Origin: Mycolicibacterium sp. CBMA 226
GTDB lineage: Bacteria > Actinomycetota > Actinomycetes > Mycobacteriales > Mycobacteriaceae
Length of the DNA stretch: 64,000 nt
Reading direction: 5' to 3'
NCBI RefSeq assembly: GCF_009729075.1
Contig: NZ_VTGY01000033.1
Coordinates: forward strand, 372,001 to 436,000
Below, piece after piece: positions 7,894-16,585 of this stretch. The translations under genes were made by a program, and so were the position numbers. A model generated the notes under the pieces. It saw only the letters and a list, made by a program, of their open reading frames with translations. It was not told the DNA's origin and searched no databases. Positions within the stretch are counted from its first letter, which is position 1, and each line of letters starts with the position of its first letter.

Positions 7894-8506
7894 GCGCAGC
7901 CAGCTCGGCCTTCAGATTTGTCCGGGCCGCGTCCTCCCACAGCCGGCGCCCCTCGACCGTGCGGTACAGCGACGGTCCGGCCAGCATCGCTTCGATCATC
8001 CGGCCCCGCCACGTACCGAAATCCGCATCGCTGACGTGGCCGTACTCGGCCCGCACGCGCGCGGTGTTGTGTTGGTAGTCCGCGGGCGGCACCGCCAGCA
8101 CCGCCAGGTCGGCATCAGACAGCACCTGGCCGTTGTGGTCATCGGCCGCCGGGTCGTGGGTGATGGTCACGCGCACCAGCCGGCCGACCTCCGCAACGAA
8201 CGCGGGGTCCACACCCAGATCGGTCAGGTCGGCCTCGGCGAGCAGTGCGCTGTTCTCCTCGTCGTCGGACCGTCCGGCATACACCGCATCGTGGTACCAG
8301 GCGGCCAGCCGGACCGCGTCAGCATCGTCCGCGAAACCCGCCAGGGCATCCACGCCCGCCAGGATGCCGCGCAGGTGGCTCAGGTCGTGGTAACTGCGGT
8401 GCGGCTCGGACCAACGGCCCAGCAGCGTCGCCCCGACGTCATCGACACGCGGCGACGCGGAATGCCGAGCCAGCAGTGTGTGCCATGCCTGAAGCAAATC
8501 GGTCAC
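7883..8506 (-). CDS. HD-domain metal-dependent phosphohydrolase-like protein
   Basis: 207 residues from GTG 8506. The HD signature is visible as YHDLSHL (about residue 40), the paired WYHDAVY (about 71-77), THDP and a later DADLAVL, giving the metal-binding His/Asp set of the HD superfamily. No nucleotidyl-synthetase domain is attached, so it is not a Rel-type enzyme. The substrate is unknown, probably a nucleotide. A longer frame to 8554 exists but would run into gtrA, and the family-like sequence starts VTDLLQAWHTLLARH. It is convergent with the MocR gene and divergent from the gtrA-like gene. Confidence 0.75.
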   Translation of the reverse strand: MTDLLQAWHTLLARHSASPRVDDVGATLLGRWSEPHRSYHDLSHLRGILAGVDALAGFADDADAVRLAAWYHDAVYAGRSDDEENSALLAEADLTDLGVDPAFVAEVGRLVRVTITHDPAADDHNGQVLSDADLAVLAVPPADYQHNTARVRAEYGHVSDADFGTWRGRMIEAMLAGPSLYRTVEGRRLWEDAARTNLKAELAALSG

Positions 8507-8534
8507 GTGTCCATGGTGCACGTAAGCTGCCCCA

Positions 8535-9014
8535 GTGGCCGAGCCAGTGGACATCCCCGCCGAACACCATGCCGAACACAGCGCCGAGAAGGCCGTCGAG
8601 GCGTCCCTGGGCCTGGTGACGCAGGCGTGGCGCTTCGTCGTGACCGGCGGCCTGTCCGCGGTGGTCGACTACGGCCTGTACGCACTGCTCAGTGCCATTT
8701 TCGTGGCCAACGGCATGCCGGATACCCGGGCGACGCTCATCGCGAAGACACTCAGCTTCATCGCGGGCACGACGACGGCCTATCTGATCAACCGGCGCTG
8801 GACATTCCAGGCGGAACCGAGCCGGGCGCGCTTCATCGCGGTTGTGATCTTGTACGCAGTCACCTTCGGACTGCAGGTCGGCATCAATCAGCTGTTCTAT
8901 CTGCAATTCGCCGGCGAGTCCTGGCGACGACCTGTGGCGTTCGTCATCGCCCAGGGCACGGCGACCGTCATCAACTTCGTGGTGCAGCGAGCCGTGATTT
9001 TCCGGCTTAAGTGA
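8535..9014 (+). CDS. GtrA-like membrane protein (Rv3789 ortholog)
   Basis: 159 residues with four hydrophobic segments (about 30-52, 65-88, 100-120, 128-150) and GtrA-type motifs [18 protein letters not shown] and NRRWTF. In M. tuberculosis Rv3789 is needed for normal arabinosylation of arabinogalactan. It has been proposed either to help move decaprenyl-phospho-arabinose or to recruit AftA. The N-terminus carries an extra His/Glu-rich stretch of ~27 residues. The GTG start has no ribosome site, but TAAGCT at 8523-8528 would place transcription start at or next to the GTG, so it may be leaderless. It heads the dprE1-dprE2-aftA-emb series. Confidence 0.88.
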   Translation: MAEPVDIPAEHHAEHSAEKAVEASLGLVTQAWRFVVTGGLSAVVDYGLYALLSAIFVANGMPDTRATLIAKTLSFIAGTTTAYLINRRWTFQAEPSRARFIAVVILYAVTFGLQVGINQLFYLQFAGESWRRPVAFVIAQGTATVINFVVQRAVIFRLK

Positions 9015-9039
9015 CGTTGGCCGGTACCCTTTGACCGTT

Positions 9040-10452
9040 ATGTCTACCCAGCCTGACGCCACGCTGCCCCTGACGCGCCGCGCCCTCACCGGGTTCGGCC
9101 GCACGGCACCGTCCGTGGCAAACGTGCTGTCCACACCCGACGTGTCAGTGATCGCCGACGCGGTCAAGCGGGTTGCGGACGCAAACTCTTCCAGCCCCGC
9201 CCACCTGCGCCGGGGAATCCTCGGCCGCGGTCTCGGCCGGTCCTACGGCGACCAGGCCTGCAACGGCGGCGGCATCGTCGTCGACATGACGGCGCTGAAC
9301 CGGATCCATTCGATCAGCTCCGAGACCGCCATCGCCGACGTCGACGCCGGCGTCAGCCTGGATCAGCTGATGAAGGCCGCGCTGCCGTTCGGGCTGTGGG
9401 TTCCGGTGCTGCCGGGTACCCGGCAGGTCACCGTCGGCGGCGCGATCGCCTCCGACATCCACGGCAAAAACCACCACAGCGCGGGCAGCTTCGGCAATCA
9501 CGTCCTCTCGCTCGACCTGCTGATGGCCGACGGCGAGGTGCACACCATCACGCCCGACGGACCGGACAGCGAGCTGTTCTGGGCCACCGTCGCCGGAAAC
9601 GGGCTGACGGGCATCGTGATCCGGGCGCGCATCAAGATGACCCGCACGGAGAGCGCGTACTTCATCGCCGACGGCATCGCGACGCACGATCTGGAAGAGA
9701 CCGTGGCGGTGCACCAGGACGGCAGCGAGGACAACTACACGTACTCCAGCGCCTGGTTCGACCTGATCAGCCCGGAGCCCAAGCTCGGCCGCGCCGCGGT
9801 GAGCCGGGGCAGCCTGGCCAAGGTGGATCAGCTGCCCGCCAAGCTGGCGAAAGACCCGCTGAGGTTCACCGCGCCCCAGTTGCCGGCGATCCCGAACCTG
9901 TTCCCGGTCAGCTTCATGAACAAGCTGTCGCTCTCCATGATCGGCGAGGCGTTCTACCGGATGAGTGGCAACTACCAGGGCAAGATCGTCAACCTGACGC
10001 AGTTCTACCACATGCTTGACATCACTTCGGGCTGGCAATATGCCTATGGCCCAGCAGGTTTCGCACAACACCAGTTCCTGGTTCCCCCCGATGCGCTCGA
10101 AGAGTTCAAGGGCATCATCCGCTGGATGCACACACAGAAGCAGTATTCGGCGCTGAACGTGTTCAAGTTGTTCGGCCCGGGCAACAAGGCTCCGCTGAGC
10201 TTCCCGATGCAGGGCTGGAACGTCGCCCTCGACTTCCCGAACCGGCCCGGGGTCAACGAGTTCCTCAACGAACTCGACAAGCGCGCAATGGAATTCGGCG
10301 GCCGCGTCTACACCGCCAAGGATTCCCGTGTCAGCGCCGAGAGCTTCCACAAGATGTACCCGCGGATCGACGAGTGGATCGCCACCCGCCGCAAAGCTGA
10401 CCCGAACGGCGTGTTCGCATCCGACATGGCCCGCCGGCTCGAGCTCCTCTGA
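9040..10452 (+). CDS. dprE1: Decaprenylphosphoryl-beta-D-ribose 2-epimerase oxidase subunit DprE1, Cys-to-Ala variant
   Basis: 470 residues. The FAD-dependent enzyme oxidises decaprenyl-phospho-ribose to the 2-keto intermediate, which DprE2 then reduces to DPA, the sole arabinose donor. The N-terminal FAD domain shows [10 protein letters not shown] and [17 protein letters not shown], with the C-terminal substrate domain ending [11 protein letters not shown]. The segment read as GWNICVDFP in M. tuberculosis, containing the benzothiazinone-reactive Cys387, is GWNVALDFP here, with Ala396 (GCC at 10225-10227). ATG 9040 is preferred over the upstream TTG 9031. A TACCCT hexamer at 9025-9030 suggests a very short or absent leader. 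Confidence 0.96.
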   Translation: MSTQPDATLPLTRRALTGFGRTAPSVANVLSTPDVSVIADAVKRVADANSSSPAHLRRGILGRGLGRSYGDQACNGGGIVVDMTALNRIHSISSETAIADVDAGVSLDQLMKAALPFGLWVPVLPGTRQVTVGGAIASDIHGKNHHSAGSFGNHVLSLDLLMADGEVHTITPDGPDSELFWATVAGNGLTGIVIRARIKMTRTESAYFIADGIATHDLEETVAVHQDGSEDNYTYSSAWFDLISPEPKLGRAAVSRGSLAKVDQLPAKLAKDPLRFTAPQLPAIPNLFPVSFMNKLSLSMIGEAFYRMSGNYQGKIVNLTQFYHMLDITSGWQYAYGPAGFAQHQFLVPPDALEEFKGIIRWMHTQKQYSALNVFKLFGPGNKAPLSFPMQGWNVALDFPNRPGVNEFLNELDKRAMEFGGRVYTAKDSRVSAESFHKMYPRIDEWIATRRKADPNGVFASDMARRLELL

Positions 10453-10470
10453 ATCTTGAAAAGGAACCCA

Positions 10471-11250
10471 ATGATTGACGCAACCGGCAACCCGCAGACC
10501 ATTCTGCTGTTCGGCGGCACCTCGGAGATCGGCCTGGCCATCGTCGAGCGCTACCTCAAGAACGCCAAGGCCCGCGTGATCCTCGCCGATCTGCCGAACG
10601 CCCCGAAGCGCGACGCCGCCATCACCCAGATCGAGGCGGCCGGCGCCAAAGAGGTCGTGTACCTCGACTTCGATGCGCTGGACACCAAGTCGCACCCGGC
10701 GGTCGTCGAATCTGCTTGGGAGCAGGGCGATGTCGATGTCGCGATCGTCGCGTTCGGCGTCCTGGGCGACGCCGAGGAGCTGTGGCAGAACCAGTCCAAG
10801 GCTGTGCTGACCGCCCAGATCAATTACACCGCAGCGGTTTCCGTCGGCGTGCTGGTCGGCGACAAGATGAAGGCGCAGGGATTCGGGCAGATCATCGCGA
10901 TGTCGTCGGTCGCCGGCGAGCGCGTCCGACGTTCCAATTTCGTCTACGGCTCGACCAAGGCCGGCCTCGACGGCTTCTACCTGGGCCTCGGAGAGGCGTT
11001 GCGGGAGTTCGGGGTTCGGGTGCTGGTCATCCGTCCCGGCCAGGTCCGCACCACCACGACACTGGAGCACTGGAAGGCCACGGGCGCCAAGGAGGCCCCA
11101 TTCACGGTCGACAAGGAAGACGTCGCCAACCAGGCCGTCGCTGCCGCCGCGAAGGGTAAGGAGCTCATCTGGGCGCCCAACCCGGTGCGCTACCTGATGG
11201 CCGTCATCCGGCACATCCCGCGGTCGATCTTCCGCAAACTCCCGCTCTGA
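10471..11250 (+). CDS. dprE2: Decaprenylphosphoryl-D-2-keto erythropentose reductase DprE2
   Basis: 259 residues, short-chain dehydrogenase/reductase. The cofactor motif [10 protein letters not shown] is near residue 11 and the active site has Ser-Ser in [10 protein letters not shown] with YGSTK (Tyr and Lys of the YxxxK pair). It reduces the keto intermediate from DprE1 with NADH to give decaprenyl-phospho-arabinose. ATG 10471 follows AAAAGGAA, a clear ribosome site. The stop overlaps the aftA start as TGATG, so it is coupled to the first arabinosyltransferase. Confidence 0.95.
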   Translation: MIDATGNPQTILLFGGTSEIGLAIVERYLKNAKARVILADLPNAPKRDAAITQIEAAGAKEVVYLDFDALDTKSHPAVVESAWEQGDVDVAIVAFGVLGDAEELWQNQSKAVLTAQINYTAAVSVGVLVGDKMKAQGFGQIIAMSSVAGERVRRSNFVYGSTKAGLDGFYLGLGEALREFGVRVLVIRPGQVRTTTTLEHWKATGAKEAPFTVDKEDVANQAVAAAAKGKELIWAPNPVRYLMAVIRHIPRSIFRKLPL

Positions 11251-13133
11251 TGCGCGGCGCGCTGGCCGCGAGCGCCAGGGTGAGCGGCCAGATGCTGGCC
11301 GCCATGGCACTGGCGGTGATCATCGCGGTCATTGCGCTGCAAGCGATCGCGCGCGTGCAGTGGCCGGCGTTCAACTCGTCGAACCAACTGCACGCCCTGA
11401 CCACCGCTGGCCAGTGTGCCGTGCTCATCGGGCTGCTGCTCGCGGGGTGGGCGTGGCGCCGCGGCTGGCGCAAGAGCGCCAAGCTGGCGGCCACGTCGCT
11501 CCTCGCGGCGTTCTCGGTCGTCACCCTCGGCATGCCGCTGGGCGCCACCAAGCTCTACCTGTTCGGCATCTCGGTCGACCAGCAGTTCCGCACCGAATAC
11601 CTGACCCGGCTCGCGGATACCGCAGTGCCGCACGACATGACGTATCTGGGCCTGCCGCCGTACTACCCGTCGGGCTGGTTCTGGCTCGGGGGCCGGGTGG
11701 CCGCACTGACCGGCACGCCGGCGTGGGAGATGTTCAAGCCGTGGGCGGTCGTCACGATCACCGCCGCGATCGTGGCCGCATTCGTGTTGTGGGCAAACAT
11801 GATTCGCTTCGAGTACGCACTGGCTGTCACGACGGCCACCGCCGCGGTGACCCTGGCCTACTCGTCGACCGAGCCGTACTCGGCCGTCGTCGTGGTGCTG
11901 ATGCCGCCGGTCGTCGTGCTGGCGTGGTCGGGACTCAAGGCGACCGGGCGGGAGGCGGGTGGGAGCAAGCACAGCGGCTGGGCCGCGGTTATCGGTACCG
12001 GGATTTTCCTCGGCGTCGCCGCGCTGTTCTACACGTTGTTCCTCGGCTACCTGGCCCTCACATTTGCGCTGATGGCGTTGCTGCTGGCCGTATCTCGGCG
12101 CCAACTCCAACCGCTGATCCGGGTCGCCGTCATCGCCGTCATCTCCGGCACCATCGCCGCCATCCACTGGGGTCCCTACCTGCTGGCCACGCTGCACCAC
12201 CCCGCGGACAAATCCACGGCGTTGCACTACCTGCCGATGTCCGGCGCGCAGTTGACCTTCCCGATGCTCGACGCCACCCTCCTCGGCGTCATGTGCCTCG
12301 TCGGCACGCTGTGGCTGGTGGTCAAGGGCTTCAGCTCGACCCGCGCTGCCGCCCTTGGGATAGCGGTCGTGTCCGTCTATCTCTGGTCGCTGCTGTCGAT
12401 GCTGGCGACGCTGGCCCGCACCACACTCCTGTCGTTCCGGCTGCAGCCCACCCTGCTGGTGCTGCTCGTCGCGGCCGGCACTTTCGGCTTTCTGGAGGCC
12501 GCCCGCGGACTGGCGAACCGGTACGCGCAACCGACGACCAACCGGATCATCGCCGTGGCCGCCACCATCGGCGCCATCGGCGCGGTGTCGTTCAGCCAGG
12601 CGATCCCCGACATCCTGCGGCCCGACATCGCCGTCGCCTACACCGACACCGACGGCTACGGCCAGCGCGCCGACCGTCGCCCGCCCGGCTCCGAGCGGTT
12701 CTATGCGGAGATCGACCGCAAGATCACCGCCGCGACGGGCAAGCCCCGCAACGAGACCGTCGTGATGACCGCGGACTACAGCTTCCTGTCGTACTACCCG
12801 TATTACGGGTTCCAGGGTCTGACATCGCACTACGCGAACCCGCTGGCGCAGTTCAAGGAACGGTCCGGCGCCATCGAGAGCTGGGCGACCATGACCAACC
12901 CCGACGAGTTCGCCAAGGCGCTCGACACGCTGCCGTGGCAGGCGCCGACGGTGTTCCTGATGCGGCACGGCGGCACCGGCACCTACACGCTGCGGCTCGC
13001 CGAGGACGTCTATCCCAACCAGCCCAACGTGCGCCGCTACCAGGTGGCACTCGACGAGCGGCTGTTCGACAGCAAGCACTGGCACGTCACCGATGTCGGC
13101 CCGTTTGTGCTGGCCATCCGTAGCGGCCACTAA
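11250..13133 (+). CDS. aftA: Galactan 5-O-arabinofuranosyltransferase AftA
   Basis: 627 residues, a GT-C type multispanning enzyme. About eleven hydrophobic segments fill residues 10-430, followed by a ~200-residue extracytoplasmic C-terminal domain ([19 protein letters not shown]-like region onward). It transfers the first arabinofuranose from decaprenyl-phospho-arabinose to galactan, priming Emb action. The acidic loop after the third membrane segment, [16 protein letters not shown], is the place where GT-C catalytic acids lie. The ATG overlaps the dprE2 stop. The gap to embC is 11 bases, so gtrA through embC looks like one operon. Confidence 0.94.
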   Translation: MRGALAASARVSGQMLAAMALAVIIAVIALQAIARVQWPAFNSSNQLHALTTAGQCAVLIGLLLAGWAWRRGWRKSAKLAATSLLAAFSVVTLGMPLGATKLYLFGISVDQQFRTEYLTRLADTAVPHDMTYLGLPPYYPSGWFWLGGRVAALTGTPAWEMFKPWAVVTITAAIVAAFVLWANMIRFEYALAVTTATAAVTLAYSSTEPYSAVVVVLMPPVVVLAWSGLKATGREAGGSKHSGWAAVIGTGIFLGVAALFYTLFLGYLALTFALMALLLAVSRRQLQPLIRVAVIAVISGTIAAIHWGPYLLATLHHPADKSTALHYLPMSGAQLTFPMLDATLLGVMCLVGTLWLVVKGFSSTRAAALGIAVVSVYLWSLLSMLATLARTTLLSFRLQPTLLVLLVAAGTFGFLEAARGLANRYAQPTTNRIIAVAATIGAIGAVSFSQAIPDILRPDIAVAYTDTDGYGQRADRRPPGSERFYAEIDRKITAATGKPRNETVVMTADYSFLSYYPYYGFQGLTSHYANPLAQFKERSGAIESWATMTNPDEFAKALDTLPWQAPTVFLMRHGGTGTYTLRLAEDVYPNQPNVRRYQVALDERLFDSKHWHVTDVGPFVLAIRSGH

Positions 13134-13144
13134 CATCTAGGCCC

Positions 13145-16100
13145 GTGGCCGGGGAACCTGAGGTAGAGCGCAATCACCGCACAGCGCGGTGGATCGCGAT
13201 CGTCGCCGGACTGCTCGGCGCGTTCCTGGCGATCGCGACGCCACTGCTGCCGGTCACCCAGACGACCGCACAGCTGAACTGGCCGCAGGCGGGCGTCCTC
13301 AAGAGCGTCGACGCGCCGCTGATCGGCTATGTCGCCACCGACCTCGACATCACCATCCCGTGCTCGGCGGCGGAGGGACTGCTGGACCCCACCGCCCCAG
13401 GTAAGACAGTGCTGCTGTCCACGGTGCCCAAACAGGCGCCCAAGGCCGTCGACCGCGGCCTGCTGATCGAGCGCGTCGGCGGCGACCTGCTCGTCATCGT
13501 GCGCAACACCCCGGTGGTCAGCGCGCCGCTGACCCAGGTGCTCAGCCCGGCGTGCAAGGAACTGAAGTTCACCGCGCACGCGGACAAGGTCACCGGCGAG
13601 CTCGTCGGCCTGGTGCAGGGGCCGAAGGACCGGAACCCCAGCAAGCCGGTGCGCGGTGAGCTGAGCGGCTACGACTTCCGCCCGCAGATCGTCGGCGTCT
13701 TCACCGACCTGTCCGGCGCGGCCCCGCCGGGTCTGACGTTCTCGGCCACCATCGATTCGCGCTACAGCACGTCCCCGACGCTGCTGAAGATGCTCGCGAT
13801 GATCTTCGGCGTGGTGCTGACCGTCGTCGCACTGGGCGCCCTGCACGTGCTGGACCGCGCCGACGGCGTCCCGCACAAGCGATTCCTGCCGTCCCGATGG
13901 TGGTCGGTGACCCCGCTGGACGGCCTCGTGACCGTGACCCTGGTGTGGTGGCACTTCGTCGGCGCCAATACGTCCGATGACGGCTACATCCTGACCATGG
14001 CCCGCGTCTCCGAGCACGCCGGATACATGGCCAACTACTACCGCTGGTTCGGCACGCCGGAGGCGCCGTTCGGCTGGTATTACGACCTGCTGGCGCTCTG
14101 GGCGCACGTGTCCACGTCGAGCGTCTGGATGCGCCTCCCCACGCTTCTCATGGCCCTAGCCTGCTGGTGGGTGATCAGCCGTGAGGTACTCCCCCGGCTG
14201 GGCCACGCCGTCAAGAACAGCCGCGCCGCCGCCTGGACCGCGGCAGGCATGTTCCTGGCCTTCTGGCTGCCGCTGAACAATGGCATCCGGCCGGAGCCGA
14301 TCATCGCGCTCGGCATGCTGCTCACCTGGTGCTCGGTGGAGCGCGGCGTCGCCACCAGCCGGCTGCTGCCGGTGGCCATCGCCATCATCATCGGTGCACT
14401 GACGCTGTTCTCGGGCCCGACGGGCGTCGCCGCGATCGGCGCCCTGCTGGTCGCCGTCGGGCCACTGAAAACGATTGTGGCGCGGCATACTTCACGCTTC
14501 GGCTACCTGGCACTGCTGGCCCCGATCCTGGCCGCCGGCACCGTGACGGCGATCCTGATCTTCCGCGACCAGACGCTGGCCGCCGAGATCGATGCCAGCT
14601 CCTTCAAGACCACCGTCGGCCCTGCACTGAGCTGGTTCGACGAACACATCCGCTACGAGCGCCTGTTCACCTCCAGCCCCGACGGCTCGGTGGCCCGCCG
14701 GTTCGCGGTGTTGACGCTGCTGCTCGCGCTGGCGGTCTCGCTCGCAATGTCGTTGCGCAAGGGGCGAATTCCCGGCACCGCGGCCGGACCCGCCCGCCGC
14801 ATCGTCGGAATCACCATCATCTCGTTCCTGGCCATGATGTTCACGCCCACCAAATGGACGCACCACTTCGGCGTGTTCGCCGGGCTCGCCGGGTCATTGG
14901 GCGCGCTGGCCGCCATCGCGGTCGGCACGGTCGCCATGCGGTCGCGTCGCAACCGGGCGATGTTCGCCGCAGCCGTGTTGTTCGTCTTGGCACTGTCGTT
15001 CGCCACCGTCAACGGCTGGTGGTACGTCTCCAACTTCGGGGTGCCGTGGTCGAATCAGTTCCCCGAGTGGCACTTCGGCTTCACCACCTTCCTGTTCGGC
15101 CTGTCGTTCCTGACGCTGCTGTGGGCCGCGTGGCTGCATTTCTACGACCACGATCCCGAGCGGGCGGTCAGCCGCTGGATCCCCCAGGCACCCTTGGCAA
15201 TCGCGTCGTGGCTCATCGTGTTCTTCGAGGTACTGTCGCTGACGCTCGGCATGACGCAACAGTGGCCGGCCTGGTCCGTGGGCCGCTCGAACCTGCAGGC
15301 ACTGACGGGGAAGACCTGCGGCCTGGCCGACGACGTCATGGTCGAGCAGGACACCAACGCCGGCACGCTGGTCCCACAGTCTGGAACGGTGGGTGACACC
15401 CTGGGCGCAGGTGGTGCAGAAGGCTTCACCCCCAACGGAATTCCCGCGGACGTCTCCGCGGACCCCGTGATGGAACCGCCCGGCGGCACGAACTTCGCCG
15501 ACAACGACGGCGGCCCCGTCAGCGGCGCCGAGCCCGGCACCGAAGGCGGCACCACCGCCGGGACCGGCGCCAACGGCTCCCGGGCCAAGCTCCCCTACAA
15601 CCTGGATCCCGCCCGCACACCGGTGCTGGGCAGCTGGCGGGCCGGCATTCAGATCCCGTCACAAATGCGGTCGGGCTGGTACCGGCTGCCACCGCGTGAT
15701 CAGGCCGGACCGCTGCTCGTCGTCGCCGCCGCCGGTCGCTTCAACCAGGGCGAGGTCCGGGCCGAGTACGCCACCGACAAGCAGGCCGCCGCCGGCCAGA
15801 TCGCCGGCGCGGTCGGCTTCGCCGATGTCGGCGCGGCACCGGCCTGGCGCAATCTGCGCGCCCCGATGGCCGCCATCCCGCGGGACGCGACGTTGATCCG
15901 CATCATCGCGACCGACAACGATCTGGCGCCCCAGCACTGGATCGCCGTGACCCCGCCGCGGATCCCGACGCTGCGCACGCTCCAGGACGTCGTCGGCTCC
16001 AAGGACCCGGTGATGCTGGACTGGCTCGTCGGGCTGGCGTTCCCGTGCCAGCGCCCGTTCGGCCACAACGACGGCGTCACCGAGGTGCCCAAGTGGCGCA

Positions 16101-16354
16101 TCCTGCCGGACCGCTTCGGCGCCGAGGCCAACTCGCCCGTCATGGACTACCTGGGCGGCGGGCCGCTGGGCATCACCGAGCTGCTGTTCAAGGCCACCCC
16201 GGTGCCGACGTACCTGAAGGACGACTGGTTCCGGGACTGGGGCTCGCTGCAACAGTTCACGCAGTACTACCCGGAAGCGCAGCCGGCCCGCATCGACCTC
16301 GGGACCGCCACCCGGAGCGGCTGGTGGGCCCCGGCACCGCTACGGCATTCCTAG
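13145..16354 (+). CDS. embC: Arabinosyltransferase EmbC
   Basis: 1069 residues, GT-C fold. A signal-anchor-like first helix is followed by an extracytoplasmic N-terminal domain (about 40-210), a multispanning core (about 215-700), and a C-terminal carbohydrate-binding domain ending near WFRDWGSLQQF. The catalytic DDG pair is Asp278-Asp279 in SDDGYILTMARV. EmbC extends arabinan of lipoarabinomannan using decaprenyl-phospho-arabinose. Calling this first paralog embC follows gene order (after aftA) and the ILTM form of the loop. It is followed by a 231-base gap with an inverted repeat and a promoter-like element before embA, so embAB may be separately transcribed. Confidence 0.94.
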   Translation: MAGEPEVERNHRTARWIAIVAGLLGAFLAIATPLLPVTQTTAQLNWPQAGVLKSVDAPLIGYVATDLDITIPCSAAEGLLDPTAPGKTVLLSTVPKQAPKAVDRGLLIERVGGDLLVIVRNTPVVSAPLTQVLSPACKELKFTAHADKVTGELVGLVQGPKDRNPSKPVRGELSGYDFRPQIVGVFTDLSGAAPPGLTFSATIDSRYSTSPTLLKMLAMIFGVVLTVVALGALHVLDRADGVPHKRFLPSRWWSVTPLDGLVTVTLVWWHFVGANTSDDGYILTMARVSEHAGYMANYYRWFGTPEAPFGWYYDLLALWAHVSTSSVWMRLPTLLMALACWWVISREVLPRLGHAVKNSRAAAWTAAGMFLAFWLPLNNGIRPEPIIALGMLLTWCSVERGVATSRLLPVAIAIIIGALTLFSGPTGVAAIGALLVAVGPLKTIVARHTSRFGYLALLAPILAAGTVTAILIFRDQTLAAEIDASSFKTTVGPALSWFDEHIRYERLFTSSPDGSVARRFAVLTLLLALAVSLAMSLRKGRIPGTAAGPARRIVGITIISFLAMMFTPTKWTHHFGVFAGLAGSLGALAAIAVGTVAMRSRRNRAMFAAAVLFVLALSFATVNGWWYVSNFGVPWSNQFPEWHFGFTTFLFGLSFLTLLWAAWLHFYDHDPERAVSRWIPQAPLAIASWLIVFFEVLSLTLGMTQQWPAWSVGRSNLQALTGKTCGLADDVMVEQDTNAGTLVPQSGTVGDTLGAGGAEGFTPNGIPADVSADPVMEPPGGTNFADNDGGPVSGAEPGTEGGTTAGTGANGSRAKLPYNLDPARTPVLGSWRAGIQIPSQMRSGWYRLPPRDQAGPLLVVAAAGRFNQGEVRAEYATDKQAAAGQIAGAVGFADVGAAPAWRNLRAPMAAIPRDATLIRIIATDNDLAPQHWIAVTPPRIPTLRTLQDVVGSKDPVMLDWLVGLAFPCQRPFGHNDGVTEVPKWRILPDRFGAEANSPVMDYLGGGPLGITELLFKATPVPTYLKDDWFRDWGSLQQFTQYYPEAQPARIDLGTATRSGWWAPAPLRHS

Positions 16355-16427
16355 TAGTCGGCGCGCGGCACTGCGGTTGCCGGCGGGATGGCTCTCCTGT
16401 CACATGTTTGATCGAGAGAGCGCCATT

Positions 16428-16475
16428 CCTGACTCGGTGGCGGTAAACCGGCCCCAAAAGCGCCGTGGAGTCAGG
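16428..16475. promoter_or_regulatory. Inverted repeat in the embC-embA gap
   Basis: CCTGACTC at 16428-16435 pairs perfectly with GAGTCAGG at 16468-16475, and pairing continues imperfectly inward (GGTGGCG against CGCCGTG). It could be an embC terminator or a leader structure. There is no T-run after it. The rest of the gap holds no convincing gene. Confidence 0.45.
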
Positions 16476-16571
16476 CTCGATGCCCGCCAGCATGCCCAAC
16501 TGAACCATCACATTCCGGCCAACTACGTCGACATTCGCCATCAGTGGGCCAGGCCACATATGACTGTCGCC

Positions 16572-16577
16572 TAGTCT
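16572..16577 (+). promoter_or_regulatory. Candidate -10 hexamer for embA (TAGTCT)
   Basis: TAGTCT ends nine bases before the embA GTG at 16586, placing transcription start within about two bases of the start codon. This fits the absence of a ribosome site and matches the short-leader embA promoter in M. tuberculosis, where resistance-linked changes lie 8-16 bases upstream. No clear -35 is seen. Confidence 0.4.
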
Positions 16578-16585
16578 TGAGCCTC

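Noticed and set aside
9145-11310. 721-residue minus-strand open frame
   Set aside because: Antisense to dprE1-dprE2; typical high-GC shadow frame with no domain.
11190-13136. 648-residue minus-strand open frame
   Set aside because: Antisense shadow of aftA, rich in His, Arg and Gly without family resemblance.
16377-16574. 65-residue open frame in the embC-embA gap
   Set aside because: No ribosome site, no recognisable domain, and it spans the inverted repeat and the embA promoter region; likely chance.
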